Source: Unio delphinus (taxonomy: Eukaryota; Mollusca; Bivalvia; Unionida; Unionidae). Taken from it: a stretch of DNA of 64,000 nucleotides. Under the pieces are notes generated by a model. It was not told where the DNA came from. It saw nothing but the letters and a program-made list of their open reading frames with translations, and ran no database searches. Below, one piece after another: positions 33,251-62,470 of the stretch. Location: contig JAQISU010000169.1 of the NCBI GenBank assembly GCA_029339505.1, forward strand, positions 7,060,001 through 7,124,000, in the 5' to 3' direction. Both the position numbers and the translations under genes were made by a program. Within the stretch, counting starts at the first letter, position 1. Each line of letters opens with the position of its first letter.

Positions 33251-36121
33251 AGGAAGCTTACATAAAAGCAAACTACAACTCAGCTTTTATGGTTTCAGTA
33301 TAATTTTTGAAGCATTTTTGTCTAGAACTCCATTATTGTATTTTGCTGATATTTAAGCTATAGTGCAATGGATGGTGCCCATGATTCAACTCCAAGAGAC
33401 GTACTTAATTTATTTGTAATAAAACCGAATTGTTGTTTGTTGTGTTATCATACTGGGATTACATTTTAATGAGTTAGGTATTTACAATTTCAAAAGCAAA
33501 GTAAAAACATTAATTACTAGTACAGTGATATAAAATGTTCAATGCAATAATGCATAAACAAACAATAATCAAAAGAGACAGATAGTATTACAGCAACTGA
33601 CAATAGCTAAATTCTTGTCATCGTTCAATTAAATTATACACAAATTTTGCAAAAACAATAAAAAAAAAAACAGAAAATTAAATAACTTTTTAAATAAGTT
33701 TATACCATTCTTTTTTTTTATTAACCATGCACGCCAACCTCAAGATAAGTATGTATGTAATTTTTAAATATACATTTGCCTAAATGAATGCATTTAGGAC
33801 TTACCTTGTGCATCTTGAGATGTCTTGGAGTTGTGGGCTGCTCTGCTTATACCTTGGTCATGCACTTTTTAGTGTTTATACCTGTTCAGTTTGGGGGGTT
33901 GGCTTATACACGAATGGGCTTATATGAGAGTATATACAGTATTTCTTTTTTTTTTTATTTTCAGCAGGAGTAATACTTTATGAAAGTTAGTTTTCACTAA
34001 AGGGTTTCTTATGCATTTTTTTTTAAATTAAAAATTCAAAATGCATGCATTATAATTAATTATTCTAGTTTTCTTGGGTAAGTATCTTCTGATTATTTCA
34101 CAATTTTTGTGAAAATCACCAAATATTATATGGTTAACACCCAGTTCCTTCAGATATATTTTGTTCCATGTTCCTTTAAATGCATTCAGTTCCATATTCT
34201 TTAAAATGCATTCAGTTCCATGTTCTTTAAAATGCATTTGGTTCCATGTTTCTTTAGATGTATTTGGTTTTATGTTCCTTTAAATGCATTTGGTTCCATG
34301 TTCTCTTTAAATGCATTCAGTTCCATGTTCTATAAAATGCATTCAGTTCCATATTCTTTTAGATGCATTCGGTTCCATGTTTCTTTAAATGTATTCTATG
34401 TTCATTTAAATGCATTCTGTTCCATGTTCTTTTAAATGCATTCAGTTCCATGTTCTTTTATATGCATTCGGTTCCATGTTTCTTTAGATGCAAACCTTCT
34501 GAAATATGAAAAAAATAAATAAATGTTATTGAATTTAATTCTTCTATTCATACAAAACACAAAAGAGTAAACTGCTGTTGGATTGGTTCTTGTCTTGATT
34601 ACTAATAAGTGTCAAACATGAAAATATAATCATCATCTTTCGATGTGTAATTTTGCAAAATTATTTGTTTAATTTTCTTTTGTAAAACAAGAAATTATTT
34701 CAATCTTTTTTTCATTTTTGACAATCTAATTCTGTTTTCATTCTTGATACCTTATTGTTTGAAAGTTTTACTATTTCAATCATATCACGGAGAGGAAACG
34801 AAATTTTAATGACATCAAACAAAAGACAAAATGTTAAAATTACTCTTGAGAAATGAGTTCATAATTTAATTGTTTTTAAAAATCCCCCTTGTGTCTCTTA
34901 CTAAGCTGAGGACAGAAGGAAAATTACTTAAACTGGATAAAGATATGCAAAGATTGGCAACTGCTTATCATGTGGCAGTCTTTCCATATAAAATGGAATT
35001 TGCTGACATAGCGAGTGTCCTGATAAGTGCCCAGTTATATTTCTATAGGTGGTTAACTAGTCTGGGATGAGTGTATGCCCCACCACTGATCCTGTCCTAA
35101 AAATGAAATGGATGGTCCATTCATGCATAAGGCTTTTATCTGTTGAAAAGTTACCAATCTTGCATCATAGATGCTATCTCTGATTAGGCGGTTAATACCA
35201 GCCAAAAAAATACATTCTTTGAAGAATAAAGATGAAGTTAAAGTGTTATGGTTCTATTTCAGTCAGAAAAAAGTGATGATTAAAAACAAAATTAATAAAA
35301 TTCAGATTGCAAATATAGCAGATTTCCTTTATCTACCATGTCTATAAGGTCATTCCAAACCAGCTATAGCAAGTATCGTGTTTACTCTTCTTAAATTAAA
35401 TATAAACTGTTTAAAAATGAATACCAATTTGTTTAACCAAAGTCTGTTCAATCCTGAATATTGAATGCTCTTCACCTTTACTGTCGTCAATAAACTTGTT
35501 CACAAAAATGATTGATCGTTACATACTTTTATCATGGTGGCCATGTACATGTACTAAACTTGGTCAAGAAAAGAGCACATCAAGTCTAATCAACACATTA
35601 TAGGGTAGTATGAATTTGTTTTTCATTTTGACATCACAGCACACAACATTCAATCCGGATTGTACTTGATCACACCTTAGGTTGTACTTTAACATTGATT
35701 TTGTCACATGTACTTCTTGGTGTCTTAATAATGACCTTCAGAAAAAAATATGGATGTATAGGGATAACTGTAATTTAAAGATATGTAGATTAAAATTCTA
35801 CAAATGACACCCATTTCGTAAATAATCAATGTTGAACGCCTACATTGTCTTTGTGACCTTTTAGCCTAGTCGGCATATTTTCAACCGCATCACTGAATCT
35901 ATTACTGTTTGGAACGTACTCAATATCCCCGATGCTCAAGCAAGTGCGGCCATTTGACGGGTCAGTTTGCCATCATTTTAGATCTGTCGGCAAACCGTTC
36001 TTACGTCTAGGTTTGTACGTATGCGTGATTCGTAACTGTAGCGACATTGAATCAGAGAGATAGCTTAGATTTATGCTTACAGATGGCAGAAACTATTCAG
36101 ACTTGAAGTTTATGTTGAATC
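33251..36121. other. Interval upstream of VPS54
   Basis: Contains the 26-bp minisatellite at 34147-34492 and otherwise no recognised gene. 35850-36121 is less AT-rich than its surroundings and is the likely promoter and 5' UTR side of VPS54, though no core element can be named. Confidence 0.5.
34147..34492. repeat. About 26-bp minisatellite
   Basis: About 13 imperfect copies of TTCCATGTTCTTTAAAATGC followed by ATTCAG, with length variation of a base or two between units. Confidence 0.92.
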
Positions 36122-51620
<15,499 letters not shown>

Positions 51621-51779
51621 GTAAGTACATGAAATTTTTGTTACATTCTTTTGTCAGTTGCTACATCAAAGCAGATTTGGATATATTTAGTACATGTAAT
51701 AATTATTCCCTGTTCTTTTTATAATATGTGTAAATGCATTTTACCCAAAATTGAAATGTTTCTTTTTCAACGCTGGACA

Positions 51780-52640
51780 CAGGAGATGGCCATGATTTCT
51801 ATTTTCCCTAGTGGTTGAAGACCAGAATAGCTCATACAGTGGTTGTATGCCTTTCTGTCATCAAACTGTCATCTGTTATAAGTTGTTTGTTATTCCTTGT
51901 GGTCCCAAGCATTTGGATGAAAGTCATGAAACTTGGTACATCATTTCAACTTGATGTTGTGTTGGTCATAAATGAAAATGGTATCCTTGAACATCCAGTA
52001 ATGCCACCATGTTGTCCATCTTTAAAATCTTACTTCTCCTGACATCAGCAAAGGTTTATTTTATTTTACATATTTAACCTCCAAAATGGTTAGCGTGTTG
52101 ACCATCTTGAGAATCTTGTTATTGCATCTCCTCTTGAGGAAATGGTACAATTGACATTGGGTTTTCACACTTGGCTGGACCTAGATGAAAATGTTTATGG
52201 TTTGATCTCCAGTGTTACTGTCATAGTGTCCATCTTGAACATCTTTTTATCACTTCCTCTTCTAAACAGATAGACATATTAAGAACCGTTTTGCGTATTC
52301 TGATAGAATTTTTGTAAGGTCATTGTTTCTTAGGCCTGGGTGTATCTACTGAAAATTTCATATGTGTGGTTGCCCAGATTGAAAATGGTGTTGATCAGAT
52401 TTCACAGTATAGCAGCTGGCTTTTTTGAAACCTTGGTATTACTTCTCTTTCAGAATAGATTGTCTTATGGACATGACACACTTCTTGCACTAAAGAGTTG
52501 GTTGTTGATGAATATATGACCAGTATGACATCCCACTCTGATCATCATGAATTTCTTGTTTTGGCTGCTCCTCCTTAAAATAAGCATGACCCATACTGCC
52601 AATATGGCTGCTGTAGTGGCCATCTTGAACATTTTCATAC
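51780..52640. repeat. Degenerate array with 'gtccatcttgaa' blocks
   Basis: Eroded blocks such as AAATGAAAATGG, TGTCCATCTTGAACATC and CTTCTCCTG/CTCCTTAAA recur at irregular 150-210 bp steps. They are the same kind of blocks as at 57650-58990. Confidence 0.6.
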
Positions 52641-52644
52641 AGCA

Positions 52645-53205
52645 GCTTCTGAACAGATGGTTGTATCAGTATGTGATTTTCACTATAACAGTATGTAACT
52701 TGTACTGAATGGATGGTTGTATCAGTATGTGATTTTCACTATAACAGTATGTAACTTGTACTGAATGGATGGTTGTATCAGTATGTGATTTTCACTATAA
52801 CAGTATGTAACTTGTACTGAATGGATGGTTGTATCAGTATGTGATTTTCAATATAACAGTATGTAACTTTTACTGAATGGATGGTTGTATCAGTATGTGA
52901 TTTGCAATATAACAGTATGTAACTTGTACTGAATGGATGGTTGTATCAGTATGTGATTTTCACTATAACAGTATGTAACTTGTACTGAATGGATGGTTGT
53001 ATCAGTATGTGATTTTCACTATAACAGTATGTAACTTATACTGAATGGATGGTTGTATCAGTATGTGATTTTCACTATAACAGTATGTAACTTGTACTGA
53101 ATGGATGGTTGTATCAGTGATTTTCAATATAACAGTATGTAACTTGTACTGAATGGATAGTTGTATCAATATGTAATGTGATTTTCAATATAACAATATG
53201 TAACA
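52645..53205. repeat. 56-bp minisatellite, ten copies
   Basis: GAATGGATGGTTGTATCAGT with ATGTGATTTTCACTATAACA and GTATGTAACTTGTACT. The period is exactly 56 over most of the array, with one 50-bp unit near 53110. Confidence 0.95.
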
Positions 53206-54498
53206 TGTCCTGAATGACCTTCTATGTGGCAGCAGTAATGTCCATCAGAAAAATCGTGTTCTGACTACATGTCTTGTAAAATAGGATTTTAGCTAAAATA
53301 TGTTTTGCTCCTGATGTAATTGGTACTGAATTAAGATGGTGCAGATCTAATTACCAACATGTCCATGCTGTTGTGAATAAGATTTAAAGCTTGGCCTATT
53401 TCCCATTTAGGGTAAGTCAGAGGTCTTTCCTTGCTTTTTTGTGCTTAATTTAAATTATGAACACAGTGACTCGTACATATACAAATGAAGTTTGAACAGA
53501 GGTTACACCTGGTTGGTTTGCAATAAACCAGTGCAAATTAATGGTCTCATTTTGTCTCAACAGATGTAATCACCTGTAAATTGGAGCAAAATTCCTCAAG
53601 AAGTATAAAAGATGGGAGTTAAGTTTATGAAATACCATATTTTTCGGCCTACAAGTCGAATTCACTAATGTTGTAAATTTTCCATCCATTGTCCATAAAT
53701 AAGTTGATTTGGCGTGTGGGACAAGGCCAGATCAATATCTTGACTTTGTATTTTACAATAGAAACTTCGCGTTTCATGAATATTAATAGTATCACAGTAT
53801 GATATTCCATATTACTGGCAATCGTGAAATTGCATCTCGGATTCTAACATGCATGTGATCTTAATATTGAACAAGGCACTGCCATATTCTACTATCAGTT
53901 GGCACAGCTGAATAAACAGTAAATGCTTGTTTTAATTATAATATCCCTTGCAACCAGAGCCACATGGCTGTGCATGCTATCTACATGTTATATAAAGGTC
54001 TAAAGCTTTAACCTGATTATTCCAGTTGAAACCAGTCTTGAGTGCAACATTCAACAGTTGAGATAAACTCAGGCTATCCATAGGGAATCAGAAATGTGAA
54101 GACAATTAAGAGATAAAATACAGAAAAATTACAAACAAAAAATAAATAAAAATACTTTTTATTTTACTGCTAGCATATTTGTGAAATGCAGGATAAAATT
54201 TATATAATTAACAGTTTTTTAATACATACTTAACATGTCAATTATAATTGAAAGCACATAAATGTTGTAATTCATTTTATTACCTGTAGTAGAACTTTTC
54301 CATATTCTAATTTAGAAAATAATGATTGAGTTCACTCAAATATCTCCAGTATCTGAAAATCCCTCAAAGTCTTCATCTACCATGTTAGAATGACAAATGG
54401 CAGCTATCACGGGGCTCAGATCATTGGAAATGTTCTCATTATCCTCTGTCTCCATTTCATTTCACGACACGTGGCATGTCGTGTTAAGACATATTCTT

Positions 54499-54738
54499 CT
54501 AATTAATCCCCAATATTAATCCATCTTGCTTTGCAGCTATGATTTGCTTTCTTTGGTTGTTTTTATAGTCTTTTTGTAGCGCATAATGCAACCTTAGCTT
54601 ATACCAATCCCTTAAATGTTTTTCACTGACACCATATTTCCTATGAGCAGCCATATTCCCACCTTTCTCTTCCGTAAACTTTCCAACTTTCAGCTTAAAA
54701 ACCACTGTGCAAGACTGGTGTAATTTGATGGGAGGCAT
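54499..54738 (-). pseudogene. Pogo/Tigger-like transposase N-terminal DNA-binding fragment
   Basis: The 79-residue frame begins MPPIKLHQSCTVVFKLKVGK and continues GGNMAAHRKYGVSEKHLRDW. This is the FKLKV...G-N-AA-RK-GVSEK-LR-W pattern of the CENP-B/pogo N-terminal helix-turn-helix. The frame stops soon after. About 40 bases further on, the minus strand reads METEDNENISNDLSPVIAAI then HSNMVDEDFEGFSDTGDI, typical of an acidic transposase C terminus. So the central catalytic part has been lost. Confidence 0.65.
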
Positions 54739-55231
54739 TGTGAGATAAGTTGTATGATTTGTACAGGGATATTTATATGAATGATCATGACTAAAAAGAT
54801 TGATAAATACATGCTGAACTCATTAAAATGTGCAAGTACTTTAGCAATGAAAATAGTGCCCAAAAGTTTCTTTTTTAAATCCAGAGAAGGGAATGGTCAT
54901 CATTTTTTGTGTTTCTTAATCCACTTGATATTAAAAACGGGCAGCGTAATTGATGCTGATTAATGATAAAGAACAATGGGGTACCGGCAATACGGTAACT
55001 AGTATTGGTAGCCAAAGCCAACATCAGGGTTTAAACAATCGTGGTAACTGGCTTTGATTGTTGTTGGAAACAAAAGACCAATTTATCAACTACCGATAAA
55101 ATCAAAAAGAAACACCGAAATGACAGCTGGTTAAGAATGATTATAGGTGATCTGTTGACATTACAATTTGCTTTAAACTGAAATGCAAAATTAAAAATGG
55201 ATCATTGATGATCTTCGAGTAGTCCATCTAT

Positions 55232-55719
55232 ATATCTGATAGGGCATAACCGACTTTTGATCCGGAAATCGGATTCCACCGGATAGTATGAACTTCCGAT
55301 TAATCGGAGTCAGACAAGGCAGGAACGACCAATTCGGATAATAAAAATAATAAAGTTGAATTTCTATAGCACCCTGTCTAACACTGCATGTCATTCGATA
55401 GTGCGTTAATAAAGTTAAATAAGAAGTCAGAAAAGTCCAATATGGTCAACAGAACCACGCTGTGAGACAATCTATTTGAACTGGAGGGTGAAAACCGGAA
55501 ATGAAGCCGGATATGGTAAAGTACTAAGTAACATGCTAGACATGGCAAAACCAGATACCAGAAACCCGGAAATGGAGGATGAAAGTTTTTAGAAATAAAA
55601 TACGGATTTAGCATTTCCGATTATTTGAATCATATCTGGAATCGGAAAAATTTCATGCCCAAAATCTGGAATCGGAAATCGGTAGAAAAATGCTAATCGG
55701 TTATGCCCAAATATCTGAT
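55232..55719. mobile_element. 470-bp MITE with terminal inverted repeats and 9-bp target duplication
   Basis: ATATCTGAT at 55232-55240 is repeated exactly at 55711-55719. Just inside are AGGGCATAACCGA on the left and, on the right, the complement of TTGGGCATAACCGA. The inverted similarity continues inward as GAAATCGGATTCC and GGAATCGGAAATC. The interior has several CGGAAAT motifs and no coding sequence. A duplication of 8-9 bp suits hAT-, Merlin- or Mutator-type elements. Confidence 0.8.
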
Positions 55720-56480
55720 TTTAGTTTAGTTTAAACCATATTTATTTGAGAAACTTTGTCATATACAGTTATAAACATATGATTTGGGGGATTAGGTAGA
55801 AAGCATAATCTATGGTATTTTATATATAATCATAAGAACGCTCGAGTTAATATGGATTAGATCCCTTTGTAGGATCAATTAGATCAATGAGAGAGCTATG
55901 CAGGTAATAACTCGTGTGTCAAACAGTATACTGGAAAATCAAATGTCAGTGGACCAGTCACTAAAATGTGATCATGAGGAATGAGGTATGGTTAAAAAGG
56001 ATGAATAAAATGAAATTATTTTGTATCTTTTTTATGAACAATCAAATGAATACAGTACACTGTAGAATATGGACCGCATGTGTACTATGTGGCCCGGTGA
56101 TTTTTTTTGCTGATAATTGTTTTCTTTTATTTCATGTTTGAGAAATAAGAAAATACATGCAGAATGCAAACTAAATAATGACAAAACTTATAAATATAAA
56201 TGCAGTCATATTAGTTTATAACAATTTATTGACATAGTAATTTAACAAGAATTAGTACTTCTATGTGACCTGTTTTCGATTATGCCGATTATAATGCAAT
56301 TTTAATAGCACACTGGGTACTGTAATCCATATAAAAGTTGATGCATATTCAATGACATAATCCATATATAAGTTGATGCATATTCAATGACATAATCCAC
56401 ATGAAGTCAATTTGGAGTACAAGACGAGTTCCTGACTTTAAAGTAAAAAAGTATTGACTTGTGGGAAGGAAATTACAGTA

Positions 56481-57649
56481 GTCCATTTGAATGATAGATG
56501 CCATAAAATTCACTGGGTTTGGATACATAATTTCTGTCCACACTAGTTACCTCCTGAAAATGGCCATAAAGTGCTATAATGAGTGACTAAGCAATTTGGG
56601 AAAATGTTTAAAATCACAAGATTTTTGCCGTCTGTTTACTTGTAAGAAAAATATTGTATCCATAGAGCAATGTATGCAGTTTTGTTTGGTGTATGGCACT
56701 TCACTCAGAACTAGCCCAAATATAAATTTTTTTGATGATTTTTGTCCAATACTGCCATTGACAAATTGTGAATTATAGTATTCCTTATGTTATCTGAGGT
56801 TTATGTTATTTTAAAAACTTTTAATTCTGCTAATTAATTTCAGTGCATAAGATTTTTGTTCCCATAGTATTGGCATCTTGGAAATTTATTTCATAAGGAG
56901 AAATTCACTGAAGATATTGGTTGGACTATTAAAGATCACATGACTTGTTGCTAATATACATATGTAGGATGATAAGGATACTTTTTAGTTTTGAGTGATA
57001 AGAAACAAACTGCGGTGGGATCCAAGTTACATTGTGTTAATTACGTAATCAATAACTTGACTGCTTTTGAGCTGTCATTCTTATCCATTTTCTGTCAATG
57101 GGCACAAATGGGAATACGTAGTGGCACAGCTGTTGTAGTTAATTTGCCTGTGTTAATTTGATAATTGCCACAAGCAGTGATCTTTTGCATTACATTGATA
57201 GTTTAACAACTTTATGAAGTACTTTAGTCAACTTAGTACCTACACATGCTCTAATTATTGTATGCTTTTCCGTTGGGTGGTCATCAGCTTATTGTAATGA
57301 GCTTTAACAGCAAGAAATTTACCCAATTTTTGATCACACTGTGCAGACATTATGTCAAATACTGTATAAATGTTTTATAAGTTTTACCACAGTTTGCCAG
57401 TGATCTTTGTGTTGAAACACATACACTACAGCCTTTTTTATAGGTCATTTATCCATTAAGGTAACTTTAAGACATTTTCTTTAAAAATCACCACTTATTG
57501 CCATTTGTATCAAGTATACTGCCAGTTGTAGACAGAGAACACTTTTAATCCCATGTTTTAAGATATTTACGTTATCTTTATCTTATTTTACATTTTTTAT
57601 AATTTTAGATTTTATATAATTTTAGCATCTTTACATTTTATGCTATTAG
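56481..57649. other. VPS54 intron 4, no recognised gene
   Basis: No repeat or exon recognised. I looked here for the next VPS54 exon without success. Confidence 0.45.
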
Positions 57650-58772
57650 CTCCACTGACTATAGACCAGAAAATCTTATGAATTGGTCAGTTATCCATCT
57701 ATCATCAGTTATCCATCCATTAACTTAAGTTTGTTAACACTGCTCCTGCTTAAGTACTTAGAGGACTCTCTTCAAAACACACACACATTGATCCCATGGT
57801 CTAGTTGGCCCTAAATGAAAACAGTTCTACTCAGAGAGCTAATATGGCTACCACAATGGTCATCTTGACATCTTTTCCTATTCCTCCTGAATCAATGGTC
57901 TACATCGAAATTTCATTCACTAAAAGACTTGTATGATGTCTAGTTGGTTCTAAATGAAAATGAGGCTGATCTTATGTCCAGTATAGTTGTCATGGCAGCC
58001 ATCTTGATAATCTTGCTATAGCTACTTCTAAATGGATTGTCATATCAGTTTATTTTTCTTCACTTAAAGACTTAATATATTGTCTATTTGGACCGAAATG
58101 AAAATGGAATCAATCAGTTGTCCATTGTGGCCATCACAGCGGCTATTTTGAAAATCTGTTACTACTATTCATACATGGATTGTCATTTAAATATCTCAAT
58201 ATCTAGTCCAGAAATTTCAAAAGGTTCAAAACGCAGCTGCTCCAATCATCTTTAGAATAACACGATCAGAGCACACCTCCCCCACTGCTCTGTACCCTAC
58301 ACTGGCTATCCATTCGACCCAGAATCAAACATGAAATATTTGCTCTTTCTGGTACGCTTCACTCACAGACTCCAGTCCATCATATCTATTTGACCTCACC
58401 CATGTGTACACACCAGCAAGATACTCATACTCCTCTTCTAATAATCGTACACTCATTATTCCCACTATGAAAACCAAGTCATAAGGACAATGTCCTTATG
58501 CATACCAGGGCCCAGCAATGTGGAATGAATTGCCCACTGAACTTAGACACAAAGACACAGTGATCCCATTCAAGAGAGCTCTTAAAACTCATCTATTTGG
58601 ACTGCAAGAACAAACTTAAAGACCTAATAATGTTTCCTACCTCAAATATTTTCAGCATGTTTTATGTTTTCTAGTTTCATGGTATTTGTTTTTTCATTAG
58701 ATAAGGTTTTTTTATATGTTATATGTTTTATCTAGTGATACTAAGTTCTTCTTCTTCTTCTTCTTCTTCTTC

Positions 58773-58804
<32 letters not shown>

Positions 58805-58990
58805 ATTATTATTATTATTATTATAAACATGAAGTTTTCACTAAAACACTTTTTGTGATGACTAGTTGGTCTGAATGCTGTTGGTGCTGATCTAATGTTT
58901 AATATGGCCACCATGGCAGCCATATTGAAAATTTTATTTTTGCTATTCCTCCTCAATGGGTGCTATCAGCATGAGATTTTTCACTAGAAA
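57650..58990. repeat. Degenerate array, period about 140, split by a LINE
   Basis: Blocks TAAATGAAAATG, TGTCATGGCAGCCATCTTGA, CTCCTGAATCAATGG and TTTCACTAAAAGACTTG recur at about 140-bp steps from 57650 to 58195. They resume at 58825-58990, on the other side of the LINE insertion. Confidence 0.65.
58196..58824 (+). mobile_element. CR1/L2-like LINE 3' end
   Basis: Only the C-terminal and 3' part is present: QKVQNAAAPII-like sequence, [15 protein letters not shown] sequence, then GGGCCCAGCAATGTGGAATG and the family tail, ending in (TTC)n(TTA)n at 58746-58824. It interrupts a decayed tandem array that resumes on its right side. It lies in VPS54 intron 4. Confidence 0.78.
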
Positions 58991-61900
58991 CTAGAGTTTG
59001 ACAGATGATGTTGGATGAAGGGATAAAAGCTTGAGAAACATTGAAACAATTGCTTCATAGTGTTGTCAATCAATAGATTGAAAGAAATGTCTACAGACTC
59101 AGATTTTTCTGTTCTTGCATGTGAGTGTCAGCCAGGTGAGTGGTCTTGGGCCTACCTGAACCCATTGTTTTTGGTTCCTTTTGTTTATGTTCTATATCGT
59201 AAAAGCTGTTTTGAGGTTCGCAGATAAACTATGGTACACTTTTGTGTATCTGTTTAGTTCCATATCATATATCATAGTCATGGTTTGATTATTCAGGTCA
59301 AGTTCACTAATAAATTCCTTCCCTTTATCTGCACATTTACTCTAAATTGCTTTGAGATAAAAACATTTAACTTGGTTACTTTCATTGTTCACTTAATAAC
59401 AACATTTGTGTCACAAGGGTCACATCCAGGTTTCATTATATACTTTGGGTAACTTTCCCACAGACACAAAAATTCATGAATTTGCTTGTTGTCCATATTG
59501 TCATATTTTACTGCATATAAAAAGCATGATATCATTGTCTTTTGAGAATTTGTTTAATGTGAAGTTTCTTTTACCATTGTCCAAATATTGAAGCTACTAT
59601 TGAAACAATTCATTGATTACTTTTGCCATTGTCCAAATGATTAGCTGTATTGAAGTTACGAGTGAAACGATTCATCGATTACTTTTGCCATTCCAATGCA
59701 CATATCAATACAATACATAGAAAATTTATACAAAACTAAAGTACACAAATATAGCACAAAATGATACTTACGATATACAGATTATTTTAATATTCATCAG
59801 TCATGAAAAATTATTAGTTTTTTACCTTTTTATTATTTACATTGTGAATTCCTCTGAGACTGATGTCAGAAAAAGAAAAAAAACTATTGACAACCCATTC
59901 ACCTTAAACAAATTAACATGCTGACATGGTTCATATCTCCACTTTACAAATTCTGTGGTAATTTTCTTATCCCAACTACAAGTTCAGTGTAAAGTAGACA
60001 TTTCAGACGTGTTCCCCACATATAATAAAGTACTGTATTCATCATTTAATAACCACTTTTATGGCAAATTACTCTCTTGGTTTTGTATCTTAACTACTTT
60101 GGTCTGGTTCAGTGGCTATACATTCAGTGTATCACACAGTGAAATATGTTGCAATGAATTCCAATTGGTCATGGTTATTTGTTTCAGTCCAAGGTAAACA
60201 ATAACCACCAATTGGAACTTAATGTTACCCATTCCCTGTATTGGCATACCAATACAGAAACTTTGTGCAAAATTGGTCAGTAAATCATATATAAAGTGTT
60301 TGAATCATATATTGGGAGAAGATTTGCAATGTCTCATATTTTGGTTAGATTCTTACCATTAATCAGTTATTGAGTATCCTGATGGCATGAATAAAATTAG
60401 CACAGAATCAGTGAGGCAACAGATTTCAAACTGCACGAGCTGTCACCTTGCATAATTTAAAAAAATATATATACAAGAGTGGGTATTATTAGTTTTCCTC
60501 CTTCACTAACCAAACCAAGCACCTGTGGCCACAGTAGTTGTATTGCATCTGCAGGAAGTACACTGCGATAGATTTCACACTATTTTCTGGTTGAAGATAA
60601 AACTATAACATTTTGAAAGTTTATAAGAAGATATGAAATCGGAAATAAGATGTTTTTAAGTATTTATGCAGTGCAAAACATTGGGTATGGTGGCCAAGAT
60701 GAGTCATGCATCTGACCAAATTGGACAGCAAGCAGTGACCTAATTTGTTGAATTAAAATCACCGATAAATAACTTGTAAGTCTTTTTTAAGTATTTTTGT
60801 TGTTTTGGATGAGAATAGGGTTTACAAATTGATGCTAAGTCTATGTCTGTCTGTAATTTGCAAGCTGGAAATAAATTCATTATATCAAAACAGTCAGTTA
60901 AAATGGCACCACTTACCACTGACAGACCTATATATGCATGTCTATCACATATAATATCTTAGGTTGGTTATCATGAATCATATTGATACATGCCACCGGT
61001 ATATTGTTTCACCCCTAATTGAAATAGAATCACCAGTGTAAATTATTACAGTTTGTAAATTGTTATGATTGATGGGAGATATTTTGCGGACATTAACATG
61101 CTTGTCATCAGAATGCATGCTAGATTTCATGAAGTCTGAAGGAAGCTCGGACTAGATTAATGTTATGCATCATATTAATAATACTATTCCATCTGTTGTT
61201 TATTGAATCAATACACAATGATTCATGGTTGACTTCAGGCTTGAATTGAATCCTAAATAATGAAACAGAGGGGAAAAAATCAATTACTTTAAAAATAACT
61301 ATCAGTTGATGTAGTACTTTTCCAATATAGCAAGAAAGAGGAAATTTAAAGTGCTATCAAAACTTTTAAAATGTGTTGATTTTTGTTCAGAAACAAATAT
61401 CCAATTACATCCATTACAGTTACAAACCAAATTAAATTAACAGAGTCCTTGTGAATACTTGACTGCTGCTTCCTATGTAATGTGTGCCTGTAATTTTTAA
61501 TTATGAACAGTATAGTACTATATAACTATTTCTAAAAACATTTAAATATACAAAGTAGTTTTCATACTTTAGAAAATGAGTGGATGTATCCATAGGTGAT
61601 TACAACTGCCTTCGGTGTTTGATTCAGATCCATGGTGTGGCTCGGCTGCGACTGTACAATTAGAAGGAAGGGTGGGTGGGTGGATGTACAGTAGTTCCCC
61701 TCTTTAATTCCCCTCCTCCTTGTGAGTGGATACCCATTTATTATGGACATATTCCCCTGGCACCAATGATTTTGTATTCAAACGTACCCCATAAGAACAG
61801 CCACCCCTCAGACGTAACCAGTGGCCAGCATTTTAATAAAAAAATGTAAAATGTTCCCTTCATGAGCAGCCATTTTTTCATATCGTGACGTTAGGTAGAT

Positions 61901-62470
61901 AATCAGATTATCTCTGTCATTGATACATGTCTCCCAGTGTCAAGTTTCCGTTACTGGAAGAAGTGTTGACTAAAGTATATGTGACAGTAAGATTAATATT
62001 ATATCATTGTCTATAAAAGCTGAAATTTACAGGAAATCGGCTCAACAATGTTATGATAGAGTTTGGGTCATACACCTGTTGAGTTCTTCACTTCGATGAT
62101 TATAACAGACATAATTGTCATGATCATAACAGGGTCAGCATAGGCTAAAAATAATTTTATGTTGAAATGACTCCAATAAAATTTTTTTATAACTGATAAA
62201 GAGGTTATTTAGCAGCAGTGGGAATGATTTTAGTCCATCAGTGTTGATGAGGACCATTCAATGTCATTGATTCACTGGGGAAGAGGGGGGGGGGGTCCTG
62301 TGATGGCTGATCCAGGCTTGGAAAAGTGCTACACTGGGGGCATGGATGTACAGGTTGCATACGGTGAATTGCAGAACTACTGCTCCTGGATTTGCGCAGA
62401 TCACGTTTCTCAGTCTTTTCTGCTCAAAGGCTGCTGCACCGGCATTAACTGGACTGTGCCAAGCAGATCA
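58991..62470. other. VPS54 intron 4, right part, no recognised gene
   Basis: AT-rich sequence. A near repeat around 59575-59700 (CTTTTGCCATTGTCCAAATG twice) and a G-rich run (GGGTGGGTGGGTGG at about 61670) are the only marks seen. No VPS54 exon was recognised. Confidence 0.45.

Larger units (their letters stand above)
53633..56480 (-). mobile_element. Decayed pogo/Tigger-like DNA transposon with internal deletion
   Basis: The left end TACCATATTTTTCGGCCTAC (continuing with AAGTCGA) and the right end TTGACTTGTGGGAAGGAAAT (continuing with TACAGTA) are imperfect inverted repeats. They are of the type seen in pogo-like elements and their MITEs. Between them are two transposase pieces on the minus strand: the N-terminal helix-turn-helix (54499-54738) and an acidic C-terminal tail. 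The catalytic DDE core is missing. A 470-bp MITE is nested in it at 55241-55710. Confidence 0.55.

Noticed and set aside
61664..61685. G-quadruplex
   Set aside because: Only three full GGG runs are followed by GG, so it falls short of the usual four-run pattern.
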